A stretch of 64,000 bases of DNA. Source: Alopecurus myosuroides. Taxonomy: Eukaryota; Streptophyta; Magnoliopsida; Poales; Poaceae. The translations under genes were made by a program, and so were the position numbers. How positions within the stretch are numbered: position 1 is the stretch's first letter; each line of letters begins with the position of its first letter. The notes under the pieces are model-generated. The model was given only the letters and a program-made list of their open reading frames with translations, was not told the origin of the DNA and ran no database searches. Shown piece after piece: positions 25,368-37,129 of this stretch. The DNA is taken from positions 239,224,833 to 239,288,832 of the forward strand of contig CM054060.1 in NCBI GenBank assembly GCA_028641055.1. Reading direction: 5' to 3'.

Positions 25368-26410
25368 AACGCCGACTGATACCGGATACTACTTCATACG
25401 CGTCAGTCGGCCAATGTGTTGTTAAAACAGCTATTTTTGGATGGTGCGCCTGTGCACCTTTGATACTATTTACGGAAGTTTGTAATGCACTGTAGGTTCT
25501 TGATACACTTTGTGCTTCTTCTGATCGTTTATATTTACCCACTTTTGAGTCAACTTGTTCTTGATATCCGACTTTCTTTACGATTCCTTTTGTGAGACTC
25601 GGTTTCCGAGTTTCATGGGTGTTGACGAGCGGACTTGCTTCTAAGTCCCCAAGTCCCCAAGACTCGGATGTTTGGGTTTTTTGAGCCTTAGCAACTAAGC
25701 AACTTTTTCTTTTTCCAAAATCCCGAATCGCCAAGACCCGAATTTCCGAGTCTGGGATATGTGGTCTTTTCGAAGAGAACGAGTTTGTTGTTTGCTAAGC
25801 CCAGACCCGGAGCCGTTTCACATAGGTAATGAAGTTATGCTTGATAAACGTTGAGTTTCCGGCTATTAGCTTTGTACTCCGCATAACTTGTGGTTTAGAT
25901 GACCCTTTTGGCTATCTTGTACTATAAGTCGGCTTTCGCGTGGATACCATGTTGCTACATCTATACGAAAACAGGGTCAGGCAAGTCCCATTGGGCTTCA
26001 TGGCTGATTGTAATCGTAAGCGAGCAAATCATGCCACTTTTATTGCGAGTCACATCGAGCTTAAGTAAGAAAAGTCAAGAAAGTTTGGCTCCTTTGTCCG
26101 GTTATAAGATTGCAGCCGTACTCGTTTGCGAGTAATCGGCCCTTATAACTCATAGGCATCAAGGCCAGGTCATTGAGTTTGCAACTGTGCTATTCAAGCA
26201 ATCACCCCCCAAGACCTATATATATGCAACGTACTGAGATTAAAGAACATGAGAACAACCACTTCTTTTCTTGATACGAGAATGTTGGGTCAGCAAGCCG
26301 CCTCATTAAAAACCCACCCAGTCCCCAAGGGTGCCCTGGATAGGAAAAGAGTGCGTCTGAAACCTGCCGCCTGTTACATCGTGCAACTCCATTTGCCAAT
26401 ATAGTCTATG
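25368..26410. other. spacer between antisense gene and pol in A
   Basis: About 1 kb with no supported gene. It contains scattered CCGAGT/ACTCGG words and, on the pol strand, the region just after the pol stop. It would hold the converging 3' ends of the two opposed transcription units. Confidence 0.5.
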
Positions 26411-29400
26411 CTAAGTATAGTAGGGACGTAACTGAGCCACGTTCCATGGTCTGTCTCTTTCCTGCATAGACGAAGTGGAACGGGTGGTGTCATTAACTGT
26501 AGCCGACTCTTCCCTTGCATCTATCAGGTAATACGATCCGTTGTGCAGATTCCGGCTTATGATAAACGGCCCTTCCCATGGTGGTGATAACTTGTGTTTT
26601 CCTTCGTTTGACTGTACCAGGCGTAGAACCAAGTCTCCTTCCTGGAATACCCGGGTTTTCACGCGCCGGCTATGATACCTCCGTAAATCTTGCTGATATA
26701 TGGCTGATCTTTCCAGGGCTTGTTCCCTGTGTTCTTCTAACATATCTACGGCATCCTGCCGGGTCTTCTCGTTCTCTACCTCGACGTAAGCTGATACTCG
26801 AGGTGAATCATGAATAATATCACTCGGCAGCACTGCTTCCGCACCATAGACCATAAAGAATGGTGTCATCTGAGTAGATCTGTTAGGTGTAGTGTTAATA
26901 CCCCAGACCACGGAAGGTAGTTCTTCGACCCATGCACCCGCAGCCCTAACGCAAGGGACTCGCAGTCGTGGTTTTAGTCCACGAAGTAATTCTTGGTTTG
27001 CCCTTTCCACTTGTCCATTGGCCTGCGGATGAGCCACTGATGCTACGTCAAGCCGGATTCCATTGTTACCGCAAAACTTCTCCATTGCGCCAAGGGACAT
27101 GTTGGTTCCATTGTCGGTAATTATACTGTGGGGATACCCAAACCGATAGATAATTCTTTTTAGGAACTTGACTGTTGTAACTGCTTCACAATTGGTGACT
27201 GGCATAACCTCAACCCACTTGGTAAACTTATCAATAGCCACCAAAAGATGTGTCTTCTTGCAAGGTGACATGTGAAAGGGACCAACCATGTCCATACCCC
27301 AAACAGCAAACGGCCAAGTTAACGGAATTGTCCGTAATTCCATAGCCGGCACGTGGGTTTGGCGAGCGTACCTTTGACATCCGTCACACCTTGCCACTAA
27401 TCGCTCCGCATCTTCTAGCGCCGTGAGCCAGAAAAATCCGTGTCGATAAGCTTTGGCCACAAGGGATCTTGTGGATGCATGATGCCCACAATAACCTTCA
27501 TGGATTTCCTTAAGAATCTGTCGTCCTTCTTCTGGTGCTACACAGCGCAAAAAGACTCCTGCTGCGCTTCTCTTGTATAACTCCCCATTGATGATAGAAT
27601 ATCCCTTTGCTCTTCTCAAAATTTGCCTTGCTAACACCTCCTGCTGTGGTAACTCGTCTCGTGATAGGTAGGCCAAAAACGGTTCTGTCCACTCGGGAAC
27701 AACGCGTACGGTGGCCACGAGCCCCAAATCCGGGTCTTGACTCGCCAGTTCTTCCTCAGACTCGGTTTTAACTGATGGTCGCCATAATTCATCCAGGAAG
27801 ACGTTAGGTGGAACCGGCTCTCTGCGCGAGCCGAGTCTAGCGAGGGCGTCTCCTGCCTCATTCTTTCTTCTGTCTATGTGCTCCACCTCATATCCGGAGA
27901 AGCATCCTGCGACCCTGTCAACCTCTCTGCGGTATGCTGCCATAGTTGCGTCCTTTCTATCCCAAGTTACTGATACCTGCTGTACTACAAGGTCCGAATC
28001 TCCAAAGCATCGTATCCTCTTAATGTTCATCTCCTTGGCTACCTTTAATCCGTGCAATAGGGCCTCATACTCGGCCACGTTGTTGGAACAATCAAAATGA
28101 ATCTGTAGCACGTAACTCAATTTGTCTCCTTTGGGTGATGTTAGCACCACTCCAGCTCCTGATCCCTCGTATTGCTTGGATCCATCGAAGTGCATAATCC
28201 AAGAGTCGGAGTTTGGAGCCATGGTGGTCATGCCTGTGTGTGTCCAGTCATTAACGAAATCGACCAAAGCCTGAGATTTGATTGCTGACCTGGGCTCGTA
28301 GTTGATGTGATAGTCCCCCATTTCTATCGCCCACTTGGCTATTCTTCCTGTTGCATCTGAATTTCTGATGATATCCGACATTGGTATCGAACTTACCACT
28401 GTTATGGGGTGCTCCTGAAAATACGGCTTCAGTTTCCGGCTGGCCATGAAGACTCCGAAGACCAGTTTTTGCCAGTGCGGATAGCGCTGCTTTGCCTCTG
28501 ATAATACCTCGCTGACGTAATAAACCGGTCTCTGGACCGGGTAACCTTTCCCATCCTCTTTACGCTCCACAACAACTACTGCACTAACGACTCGGGGGCC
28601 CGCTGCTACGTACAGCAACATGGGCTCTTTAGGACCCGGGGCCGCTAGGACTGGTGCTTCGGACAACTGCTTCTTTAATGCCTCGAACGCCTCATCCGCC
28701 TCTTGATCCCACACGAATTTATCGGATTTCCTCAAGAGCCGGTACAGGGGTATTGCTTTTTCTCCGAGTCTGGATATGAATCGGCTCAAGGCTGCTACGC
28801 AGCCCGTGAGCTTTTGAACATGCTTCAAATTTTCCGGCTTTTTCAGATTCTGGATAGCTTTTATTTTATCTGGGTTTGCCTCAATTCCTCTCTCGGAAAC
28901 GATAAAGCCGAGTAACTTTCCAGCTGGAACTCCAAATACACACTTCGTTGGGTTAAGCTTCATCTGATACCTCCTCAAGTTCTTGAACGTCTCCTTTAGA
29001 TCGTCGATAAATGTTTCTGCCTTCCTGGTCTTCATAACCACATCATCCACGTAAGCATGGACGTTGCGTCCAATTTGATCCTCAAAGCACTTCTGTATAC
29101 ACCGCTGATAAGTTGCGCCAGCGTTCTTCAATCCAAACGTCATAGTTTTGTAACAAAAGGCCCCAAAAGGGGTTATAAATGATGTTTTCTCCCAATCCTC
29201 CCTCTTGAGCTTAATCTGATGATACCCGGAATATGCATCCAGGAAACATAATAGGTCACTTCCAGCTACCGCGTCTATGATCTGATCTATCCTTGGTAGC
29301 GCAAACGGATCCTTTGGGCAATGCTTGTTGAGACTCTTAAAATCAATGCACATCCTCCACTCATTGGTCTTTTTCATCACGAGAACCGGATTTGCTAACC

Positions 29401-30496
29401 AATCCGGGTGAAATACTTCCATAATGAAGCCGGCTGTCAGCAGCCGCGCGATTTCTTCTCCTATAGCTTTCCTTCTTTCCTCGTTCATCTTCCTTAGGCC
29501 CTGCTTCACAGGCCTGGACTTAGGGTCTACGTGCAAACTGTGTTCTGCCAATTCTGTGGGGATACCCGGCATATCGCTAGGCATCCAGGCGAATACGTCC
29601 GCGTTAGAACGAATAAACTCCACAAGTGCTTTCTCCTGCTCGCTGTCCAAGTTAGATCCTATAGTAAATTGCTTAGAGGGATCACCTTCAACAAAAGCTA
29701 TCATCTTGGTATCCTGCGCTGCCTTGAATTTTGCTCTTTCGTCTTCAGTATTCGGCCTTTTCAATGCTGTCCTGTCATCCGGGTCTACTTGAGACCGATA
29801 GTACTTGAGTTCCTCCTTTCTGCAAGCCTGCTCGGCCATTACCGAATCTCCTTCATCGCACTCAGCTGCTATATCCCGGCTCCCATGTATGGTGATGGTT
29901 TGTTTAGGACCCGGGATTTTTAGATGTAAATATACATAACACGGCCTGGCCATGAATTTGGCATAAGCCGGCCTTCCGAACAGCGCGTGATAAGGACTGC
30001 GCAATTTGACCACCTCGAAAGTGAGCCACTCGACTCGATAATTATCCTTTGATTCTCCAAAAGCTACTTCCAACGCGATTTTCCCCTCGGGGCATGCTGA
30101 GTGACCCGGCACTATCCCATGAAAAATTGTTGAGCTTTTCTGTAGCTGAGACTCCTTGAGATCCATGCGTAAAAAAGTTTCCCAATATAAGATATTGATA
30201 CTACTTCCACCGTACATCAGGACCCTTTTCAACTCATAACCATTAACATGTGGTGCAACTACCAATGCTAAAACTCCCGGGTGCTCTATCCTTTCCGGAT
30301 GATCTCTTCTGCTCCATGTTACATCTTGTTCTGACCACCTCAGATACCTCGGAACGGCCGAGGAAACCGAGTTTACCGCTTGCTTCAGTATTTTCTTGTC
30401 TTTATTAGAAGTTCCTGTAGTATGCACATGATATTGTCCTTTAAAACCAGATGTACGTACCATACCGATGAAGATGCTGATTTGGCCGATTGTCAC
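26411..30496 (-). CDS. pol: pol polyprotein of Tat-lineage element A
   Basis: 1361 codons, uninterrupted. Order: aspartic protease (about 60-180), reverse transcriptase (about 340-520, YVDD at 482-485), a classical gypsy RNase H (about 620-740), a second archaeal-type RNase H (about 765-890, with Asp771, Glu809, Asp833 and Asp883 in place), then integrase with an HHCC finger (His999, His1005/1006, Cys1037, Cys1040) and DD35E (Asp1069, Asp1128, Glu1164). The double RNase H is diagnostic of the Tat lineage. The protease motif reads YGGS at 95-98, where the catalytic Asp is expected, so the protease should be inactive. No gag precedes it; the first Met is about 150 bases from the PBS. Replication would depend on Gag and protease supplied in trans. 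Confidence 0.93.
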   Translation of the reverse strand: MTIGQISIFIGMVRTSGFKGQYHVHTTGTSNKDKKILKQAVNSVSSAVPRYLRWSEQDVTWSRRDHPERIEHPGVLALVVAPHVNGYELKRVLMYGGSSINILYWETFLRMDLKESQLQKSSTIFHGIVPGHSACPEGKIALEVAFGESKDNYRVEWLTFEVVKLRSPYHALFGRPAYAKFMARPCYVYLHLKIPGPKQTITIHGSRDIAAECDEGDSVMAEQACRKEELKYYRSQVDPDDRTALKRPNTEDERAKFKAAQDTKMIAFVEGDPSKQFTIGSNLDSEQEKALVEFIRSNADVFAWMPSDMPGIPTELAEHSLHVDPKSRPVKQGLRKMNEERRKAIGEEIARLLTAGFIMEVFHPDWLANPVLVMKKTNEWRMCIDFKSLNKHCPKDPFALPRIDQIIDAVAGSDLLCFLDAYSGYHQIKLKREDWEKTSFITPFGAFCYKTMTFGLKNAGATYQRCIQKCFEDQIGRNVHAYVDDVVMKTRKAETFIDDLKETFKNLRRYQMKLNPTKCVFGVPAGKLLGFIVSERGIEANPDKIKAIQNLKKPENLKHVQKLTGCVAALSRFISRLGEKAIPLYRLLRKSDKFVWDQEADEAFEALKKQLSEAPVLAAPGPKEPMLLYVAAGPRVVSAVVVVERKEDGKGYPVQRPVYYVSEVLSEAKQRYPHWQKLVFGVFMASRKLKPYFQEHPITVVSSIPMSDIIRNSDATGRIAKWAIEMGDYHINYEPRSAIKSQALVDFVNDWTHTGMTTMAPNSDSWIMHFDGSKQYEGSGAGVVLTSPKGDKLSYVLQIHFDCSNNVAEYEALLHGLKVAKEMNIKRIRCFGDSDLVVQQVSVTWDRKDATMAAYRREVDRVAGCFSGYEVEHIDRRKNEAGDALARLGSRREPVPPNVFLDELWRPSVKTESEEELASQDPDLGLVATVRVVPEWTEPFLAYLSRDELPQQEVLARQILRRAKGYSIINGELYKRSAAGVFLRCVAPEEGRQILKEIHEGYCGHHASTRSLVAKAYRHGFFWLTALEDAERLVARCDGCQRYARQTHVPAMELRTIPLTWPFAVWGMDMVGPFHMSPCKKTHLLVAIDKFTKWVEVMPVTNCEAVTTVKFLKRIIYRFGYPHSIITDNGTNMSLGAMEKFCGNNGIRLDVASVAHPQANGQVERANQELLRGLKPRLRVPCVRAAGAWVEELPSVVWGINTTPNRSTQMTPFFMVYGAEAVLPSDIIHDSPRVSAYVEVENEKTRQDAVDMLEEHREQALERSAIYQQDLRRYHSRRVKTRVFQEGDLVLRLVQSNEGKHKLSPPWEGPFIISRNLHNGSYYLIDAREESATVNDTTRSTSSMQERDRPWNVAQLRPYYT

Positions 30497-30650
30497 AATA
30501 GATCCGGATTCGAGGTGATCTGACTCTGGTCCCTAGCCGGAATCGTCCACAATCTTCTCTCCTTCGTGGTTGATGTAGATCTCGCCGATGACTAGTTTCT
30601 CCATATTCTTCCGAGCTTCTCCCGTGATGTAAACGCCTTTGGCCGCAGGC

Positions 30651-30667
30651 CCCACGGTGGGCGCCAA
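30651..30667 (-). other. primer-binding site of element A
   Basis: On the minus strand TGGCGCCCACCGTGGG begins two bases inside the 5' LTR. It starts with the TGG that pairs with a tRNA CCA end. It is not the initiator-Met sequence used by the other elements here; I do not assign the tRNA. Confidence 0.65.
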
Positions 30668-30668
30668 C

Positions 30669-31143
30669 TGTCGTGGGATAATCACGGCAGACGTTACCGG
30701 GGGTAACTGATCTTGGGGCAAGACGACACAGGCGTTTGGGAGAGGGTTTAGCTCAGAGGAAAACAGGATGGAACTCGATCTGGTAGCCGGCAATCAAGTC
30801 GCCGAGTCTCCGATCTCAAGATATTAACTCAACTCTCGTGTTACACTGGATGCTCGATACCAAGCGATATTGCTAGGGCTCTTAGATCTCAATTAACCTA
30901 ACTTAGGGGCCGGTTTATAAAGCACCCGACCCCCTGGCTTGCCCTCCAAGGCGCACCCTGAATCCTACCCGGACACTATGCACGAAACTCTGACTTTCCT
31001 TATCGTAACCCACAATCCGGGTTACGAGGCCTACAATCTTGGGCCTTCTAGAAGTTCTTTTATCCTTAGCCGGATCTTGCGCAGCGTCCTTTGGGCCGAA
31101 TTACACCTTGGAATTGGGCTACCGGGTTATTATCCCTCCATCA
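30669..31143 (-). repeat. 5' LTR of element A
   Basis: 475 bp, 99.6% identical by eye to 20514-20988. The palindromic TTTATAAA at 30914-30921 is the likely core promoter for the genomic RNA reading toward lower coordinates. Confidence 0.93.
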
Positions 31144-31148
31144 CCGTC
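31144..31148. repeat. target-site duplication of A, right copy
   Basis: CCGTC directly after the LTR end, matching 20509-20513. LTR B resumes here. Confidence 0.92.
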
Positions 31149-34100
31149 ACTTTTCCCCTCTCCCTAGCCCACTAAAACGTCACCGCACCGTCCTCGCGTT
31201 TCGGCCGCCGCGCGCCACCGTCGCCGGTTGCTCTCCGGCGACTCCCTGGAAACGAGACCACGCTCGTTTGCTTGCCCGCGTCGAGGGCAATGTGTGGATG
31301 CGTTTGAATCGAAGAATGTTGAACGCAAGCGCCGGATTTTGGCCTCGCCGGAATCCTCCCCGCCGGCAGTGACGTCGCGTGACATGTGCGTGCCTTGACC
31401 GTGCGCTGGGGGCGGTCAAACCTGCACGTGGGCCGCGCTGCCCGCATGGCTGCCTCCGTGGCCGCCTGGCCCGCTGGTCAGCGGCAGGGGCTGGATCCCC
31501 TCGCGGTGTAAATAGATCCGGCCAGCCCAGTTGTGGATCTAGCCCATGTGAAGTTGTTTTTCCATTTAATTTTTCCAGAAAATGTACATGTTTACTTTTG
31601 GCCCTAAAAGCCAACCTAAAAGATGAATTTGACCAAGACATTTAACAGTTGTAAACCAACTAAATCTAAACCATCTCCAATTTGTAGATCTACATTTGGA
31701 TGAATATTTTAGACATGAAAAATGTTTTGGCAACAGGTACCAGAAACAGAAAAATGAGCACCATTTTAAATCCACAACTCAGAATGAGGTTTATCCAATT
31801 TCATTGGAAAGCCCTTGAAATTTCCTAACAGGAGCAATTAACCTTGCTTCCAAATTCCTAATATTTTTGAAATGGTATGCAATTTGGTAAAACGCAGAGA
31901 GCACTTTGGTGATTTTTATAAAATCATTAAAAATGATTTTTGATGCAAACACAATTGGATGGTCTTGTATATGTTTAGGGCTATCCATAACTAGCTGGGT
32001 TTAATTTTTAGAGCATCATAGAAAATTTGGTGGACAGATCTTTAATTTTCATGTTTCTGCCATTTTGGCAATTTAGGTATTTAATTTGTGTGAATATATT
32101 TTTGTGTTGCAATATTGTTTTCTAGCATGTACAAGTTGTGTGCACTTGTTTTATAAGGTTTACTTAGCTATTTTAGCATGTTAGATTGTGTGGACTTGAG
32201 TTGAGAAGAAATAGGACTTATGTTAGTAGCATATGTTTTATCTCTAGTTTATACTTGCATATAATTTTTGAGTGATAAATTTTTGTGCAAGCACTTGGAT
32301 TGTGGTGTTGATAGATTGGATCCAGTACCATGTTGGTACTGATATTGTGATGGGATCACCTCTGCTAGCTTGCATTTGAGTTGGTAGAGAGGCATGAGTA
32401 GTTTAGTCATCACTATGCAAATGTTGGAAAAATTCTCTCATGTGTAGAATTTTTGGCATAAGAATTTGTGGTTGTGTAGCCACATATTTTTGTGTTGTAT
32501 TCATAGGACCAGTAGCATTTTGATGATGTTTTTATGAGTACCCTGCCCCTGAAGTTTTCACTTGTGTGGAAATAATAGCATGAGTAGCATTACCTTGCTT
32601 ATGTTAACATCCTATTATTTTCTACTAGTATGGTTATTGCACTAGATGCTAGTTTAGTCTTTTGTTAATTTTTAGAAAGTAGGACCAGACGCTTTGTGAC
32701 CTATTAATGCTTTGATATTCTAGTGTAACACCCACTGGTGTCATTGCATTTTTGGTGGAAACATTATTTCCCCCACATTAGATGTGTTTCCTTTATATAG
32801 TTCTCTAACTAATGAGTACCTAGTATTTTTGCCTTGGGATTTTGAGTGCTAAATGAAAATGTGTATGCTTATGTTTGTAAGTGGTTGTAATCATGTGTGG
32901 CTTGCTAGGAAAAATCCATCTTTGGAGTGTTGTTTGATTCCTCTAGTAATGCCCCTTTTTATTACCACTAGTATGTAGGAGTTGCCCTGCAAATGGATGC
33001 CTTGTTTTATTAAATGGGATATTTTTGTTATAGCAAGTATAGATGTTTTTCACTCCTATTTTTATGACATGGACCCTCTGGTTGTATTTCAATTACTTGA
33101 TTGAAATGCATCCATTGATTCTTCATGTTTGAGTAGTACTAGTTCCCCTAGCATTTTTGTATTGAATTATTTTTCTGCCAACTTGTGTTTGGTAGATATG
33201 TGCGTATCCTAGCATGAGGACATGTTTTCATTTCCCATTATGATAACATGGTTCCTTGGTTTCCTTTTAGTACTTTACTTTTTATGAATGCTTGCATAGC
33301 AAACCCTTAGTAGAAGCATGTCTATAGGATTCCTCCTTTTTAGTCATTGTTTCTATTGTTCTCACTATGAGAATTGTGTGTTTTGTGATGAGTCTATTGC
33401 CTTGTAGCACTTGTGTAGGCTCACTGATTTGTAAAAGTCACTTTTGCAAATCATGTGTCCTATTTATTCTTGATGTGAATTTAGGCTTAGTAGATTAGCT
33501 ACCCTGTCCTTTTTGTGGTTTGGTTGATAGACCCATTGCCATGATTATTATTGTGCATGTTTTGTATACTCTTAGTAGTCTCACCCATGTGAAACTAAGT
33601 GTATTTTGGGTTTCTAAATATCTTGGTATGAGAGTGGCACACCCACTGAATACATGATATTAAGGTTGTGAGATATGTTCCTCCAACCTTAAGCTGTCTT
33701 ATTAAGTGGCATTTCTGCCAAGTATGTTTGTCTGATTGTTTGCCTCCATTAATAATGGTGTGATTGGTTAGTATTAATTTCCTTGCTGTATGTATTGTTG
33801 TGTATTGTTGCTTTCCATGATTGGTTCTGAATGTGTGTCCTTGATTCTCTTTACGACGTTAGAAAACGAAGAGGAAGGGAGTGTCGTGAAGCTCTGTTCC
33901 AAGTTCCAGTCACTCCAAAACCAGGGACACAAGGAGTTACCAGGCAAGCCATCCTGATGCTTGCTGATACAATACTTATCATTATCTATCATGCATGTTT
34001 TACCTCTGAAGTTTCACCAAAACTTGATTATCAAAACTATTTTTGATGTGGCTATTACTACTATACTAGTATATAGGTTACTATTATGCCAGTAGTTAAA

Positions 34101-35608
34101 CTTGGTAATACCAAGCGCATAAGCCACCATATGGTATTTATTACCATCAAATATACTAGTCCCTAAGTGGACACCCTAAAATTGTGATTTTACAAAACAA
34201 AGGCTTTACGGAAAAACCCGGAGAAAAGGCGGATCCTTATTCTCCGGAGGAATGTGGAAGTGGTCATTTTGAGAAATTGGTGTTTTCAAAAATGACACAT
34301 AACCTAGTCTTCGCCGGACAACCTTTACCGTACTGCCACCCTACCCCAACATGGGCACGGGGCTTAACTTGAAGTTTGTTCTTATTAGTGTGTGTTATCT
34401 CACTTGCTATAAGGGACGTCGTACCCTCCAACCGAATGTCGTGAAAACTCCCAATGTTGAGGCATATAAAGTGTGGGATTCATTTTCCCTCCGGATGCAG
34501 CAGTTGGGGCTCCTGGCTTGGCGGGGATTAGCCCGGTGCCGGGGATGCGGACACTCGACTGAAGAGATAGACATGTACTAGCTTGAACATACTGGATGGT
34601 TATGATCAGATACCTGATGTTTACATACTGTTGTTACAGTCCGTGGTTGTTCACGGTAGGTGTACTGGATCTGGTGGATGAGTACACCTCTGCAGAGTAC
34701 AACTTTTTCGAAGAAGCCGCGTCCTCGGTTATGGACAGTTGAATGGCCATGTAGCTAGCATTGTGTCAATGTTTTCAAAAGAGGAAGTTTTTGAAAGGAA
34801 GTGTTGAACTTGTGAAGTTTGGAAAGGAAGGAAAAAACTTATACCGTGGAGGTATCGTCGATGATGAAAAGCCAGATGTCGTTATACAAAACAAAATGTT
34901 TTGCAAAGAAAACCTTTTCTACTCTAAGCAAGAATTCTGGAAACTGATTTCCAAGAAGTTTTGCAAAGAGAAAATATTCTTTAACAAAACTTTACAAAAC
35001 CTCTTGTACATGTGATATCTACAAGAGAAATAAAACTATATTATTTTCTTCTGAAGTATCTTCTTCAACGAAGATACAGATTAACCTGACTGCAACTGTG
35101 GTGTCATCATATATGAACACCATTGGTAGTGAACCCTATTTATAGCCTACCTATTCCACCATATAAGCATATTTGCATGTTTGGTAAGTGACATGATGGA
35201 TGTCTTGCTGAGTACATTCAAATGTACTCATTATGGTTTCGCCCCTGGTATCTACTTGCCAGACTTTGGGAAGGAGCCTCCGAAGGAGATCTATGAAGAG
35301 AAGTACGGAGCTCACGGCTTTGCGAACTAGGATCGTCTCCGGGTCAGCAGCCTGTAGGTTAAGGCGGGACTTGGGCTCACCTACGTTGTGTTTTAATTGT
35401 CTTCCGTTGTGTTTGATAAGTTGTCTGCCCTATGAGGCAGTTGTGTTAAACTTGATCGTGTGATCATTTATGTAATACCTTTATGTATTCGTGTAATGGA
35501 TGATGTATTTCTGTATGCCTACTTTGTATGTTGTTCACGACTGATCTTTCTGGGATCGTGAATGTATGCATACGGAGGGTTTCAGACTGTCGGTCTAGGG
35601 TCCTTACA
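31149..35608 (+). mobile_element. long gypsy LTR (B), right piece
   Basis: Continues the GC-rich core to about 31,540, then a long AT-rich portion, then a mixed tail, and ends ...GGTCCTTACA directly before a leader with an initiator-Met PBS. That end plus the PBS is the main evidence that this is a 5' LTR reading plus. Small ORFs in the GC-rich part on both strands are not supported as genes. Confidence 0.6.
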
Positions 35609-35612
35609 GAGT

Positions 35613-35625
35613 TGGTATCAGAGCC
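35613..35625 (+). other. primer-binding site of element B
   Basis: TGGTATCAGAGCC, complementary to initiator-Met tRNA, four bases after the LTR end at 35608. Confidence 0.85.
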
Positions 35626-36130
35626 ATCCTGACCTTAGGAGACCTTAGTTAGCATGGACGTCAGATAGGAAAGAAAAGTTTTTTGAGTAAAAACCTATTT
35701 ACTATCTACATTATTTTTATCTAAGGGAATTTTAGTATATTTCCCCTCCTTATTATCTTATCAAAAGATTATAAAGGCATATCTCTCTCGGTTAAGAGTT
35801 TATTTATTACTTGTTTGCAACTGCTCCGCTCTGTTTTTGAAACATCTCTCGTCTTTAAAGTTTTCTGTTCAGAAAATAGTTGGGGTTTCAAAAACAAATT
35901 GTTTCATAGTCTTACCTCTCTCAGTTAAAAGTTTTATCAAAACTTTACTTCTATTATCTTGTTTCCATCCAAAAACTTGTATACTTGCCGATGTCCCGAG
36001 AAAACCAAAATAATTGCCTAGCTCTACAGTGATGATGGTCAGAAGTAGATATAGTTCTTCAGCCACTTCTAGGATTTTGGATCAGTCTAGTTTGGAGTAA
36101 TTTAGCGATGACCCCATTAGTCGCCTCCCC
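35626..36130 (+). mobile_element. 5' leader of element B, then truncated
   Basis: Leader-like, pyrimidine- and A-rich sequence following the PBS. A short Ser/Arg-rich reading frame beginning near 36031 could be a gag start but meets a stop within about 25 codons. No gag or pol of B follows, so the rest of B is deleted or displaced beyond the window. Confidence 0.4.
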
Positions 36131-37129
36131 CGACTTAGCTCCAATGGAGCCTTGCTTGTGTGTTATGGCTTGCATATGTGTGTCCGTAAGGCTTTGTGCT
36201 ATTGTGTGGTGTAGAATTTTGTTCATCTAGGCTTCTATATGTTTGTGGGATGTTCAAAATTTGCAGATTTGTGATTGTCCCGCTCTTGTTTGTGAGTCGC
36301 CTCTTGTTAGGTTTTTGCAAGAAAAAATGTTTGTATAGTATTCAAAAACAAAAATTTGTTGCTTAGACTTATACTTGTTTTCTCTTTGAAATGCCACCCG
36401 TCGTGAACCACCACCATCTCCCCCACAATCAATGAAAGCACCGTTGGGCCTAAATAGAGGACTATCAAGCCACACGAGGTTATAGCGTTGCTACCAGTGA
36501 TGCGCTCCAACAGTTAAAGCTCCAACAATGACAGCCTTCAAAGAAGAAAGGCGTGAAGGCACCAACCACTACTGACCAAAACCTCTATGTTTGTCTGTTT
36601 GCAAAAGACTCGTTTTGCCCTTTTGGCTAAACGTTGCACGTTTTCATGTCCCCTTTTAACATACCAAACTAGAGAGATCCCCTTTTAAAAGTTATATACC
36701 TCCCTCCTCTGGAGAAAGGTGCAAAAGAAGTCTTCACATGCCATGATGCGCAACCCCCTCAAAAGCCAATCTGAAGAGCACGATTCAATATTCGACGTAC
36801 GATGACGCTAGTCGTATCTTGTCGGACAAACATGATCAAATAGAAAGCTAACAAGACTAACATGCTTTGCCTAATCTTAGGTTGACACCTAACCAAAGCA
36901 TGCGAACTACTTACAACTCTTTCTAAACCAAGGAATTAAGTGACTTAGGACACCTTTTAATCTAGTTGGTAAAAAGGAGAAGTCACGAGAAAATAAGATG
37001 ATGACCTATTCGTTTACTAGTCAATAAGATATCAGGTGTATCTACTTTGGAAACCAAATCTTAGTAGACGTTGTAAGTACTATGAGATTCGGGGTTTAGA
37101 AATTAAGTGAACGATGGAATGGTTATGAT
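36131..37129. other. unassigned kilobase
   Basis: No ORF, LTR boundary or known repeat signature is evident. Short minus-strand ORFs at 36135-36510 overlap one another in different frames and have no recognisable domain. It may be several small repeat fragments joined. Confidence 0.3.

Larger units (their letters stand above)
20514..31143 (-). mobile_element. Tat-lineage Ty3/gypsy element (A), gag-less
   Basis: A complete 10,630-bp insertion with 475-bp LTRs, a 5-bp duplication (CCGTC) and a minus-strand pol containing two RNase H domains, the hallmark of the Tat lineage (Retand/Ogre/Grande type). Between the PBS and pol there are only about 150 bases and no gag. Downstream of pol an antisense, intron-containing gene is present (21954-25367), as known for some Tat elements. 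The LTRs differ at two positions, so insertion was recent. It lies inside LTR B. Confidence 0.92.
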
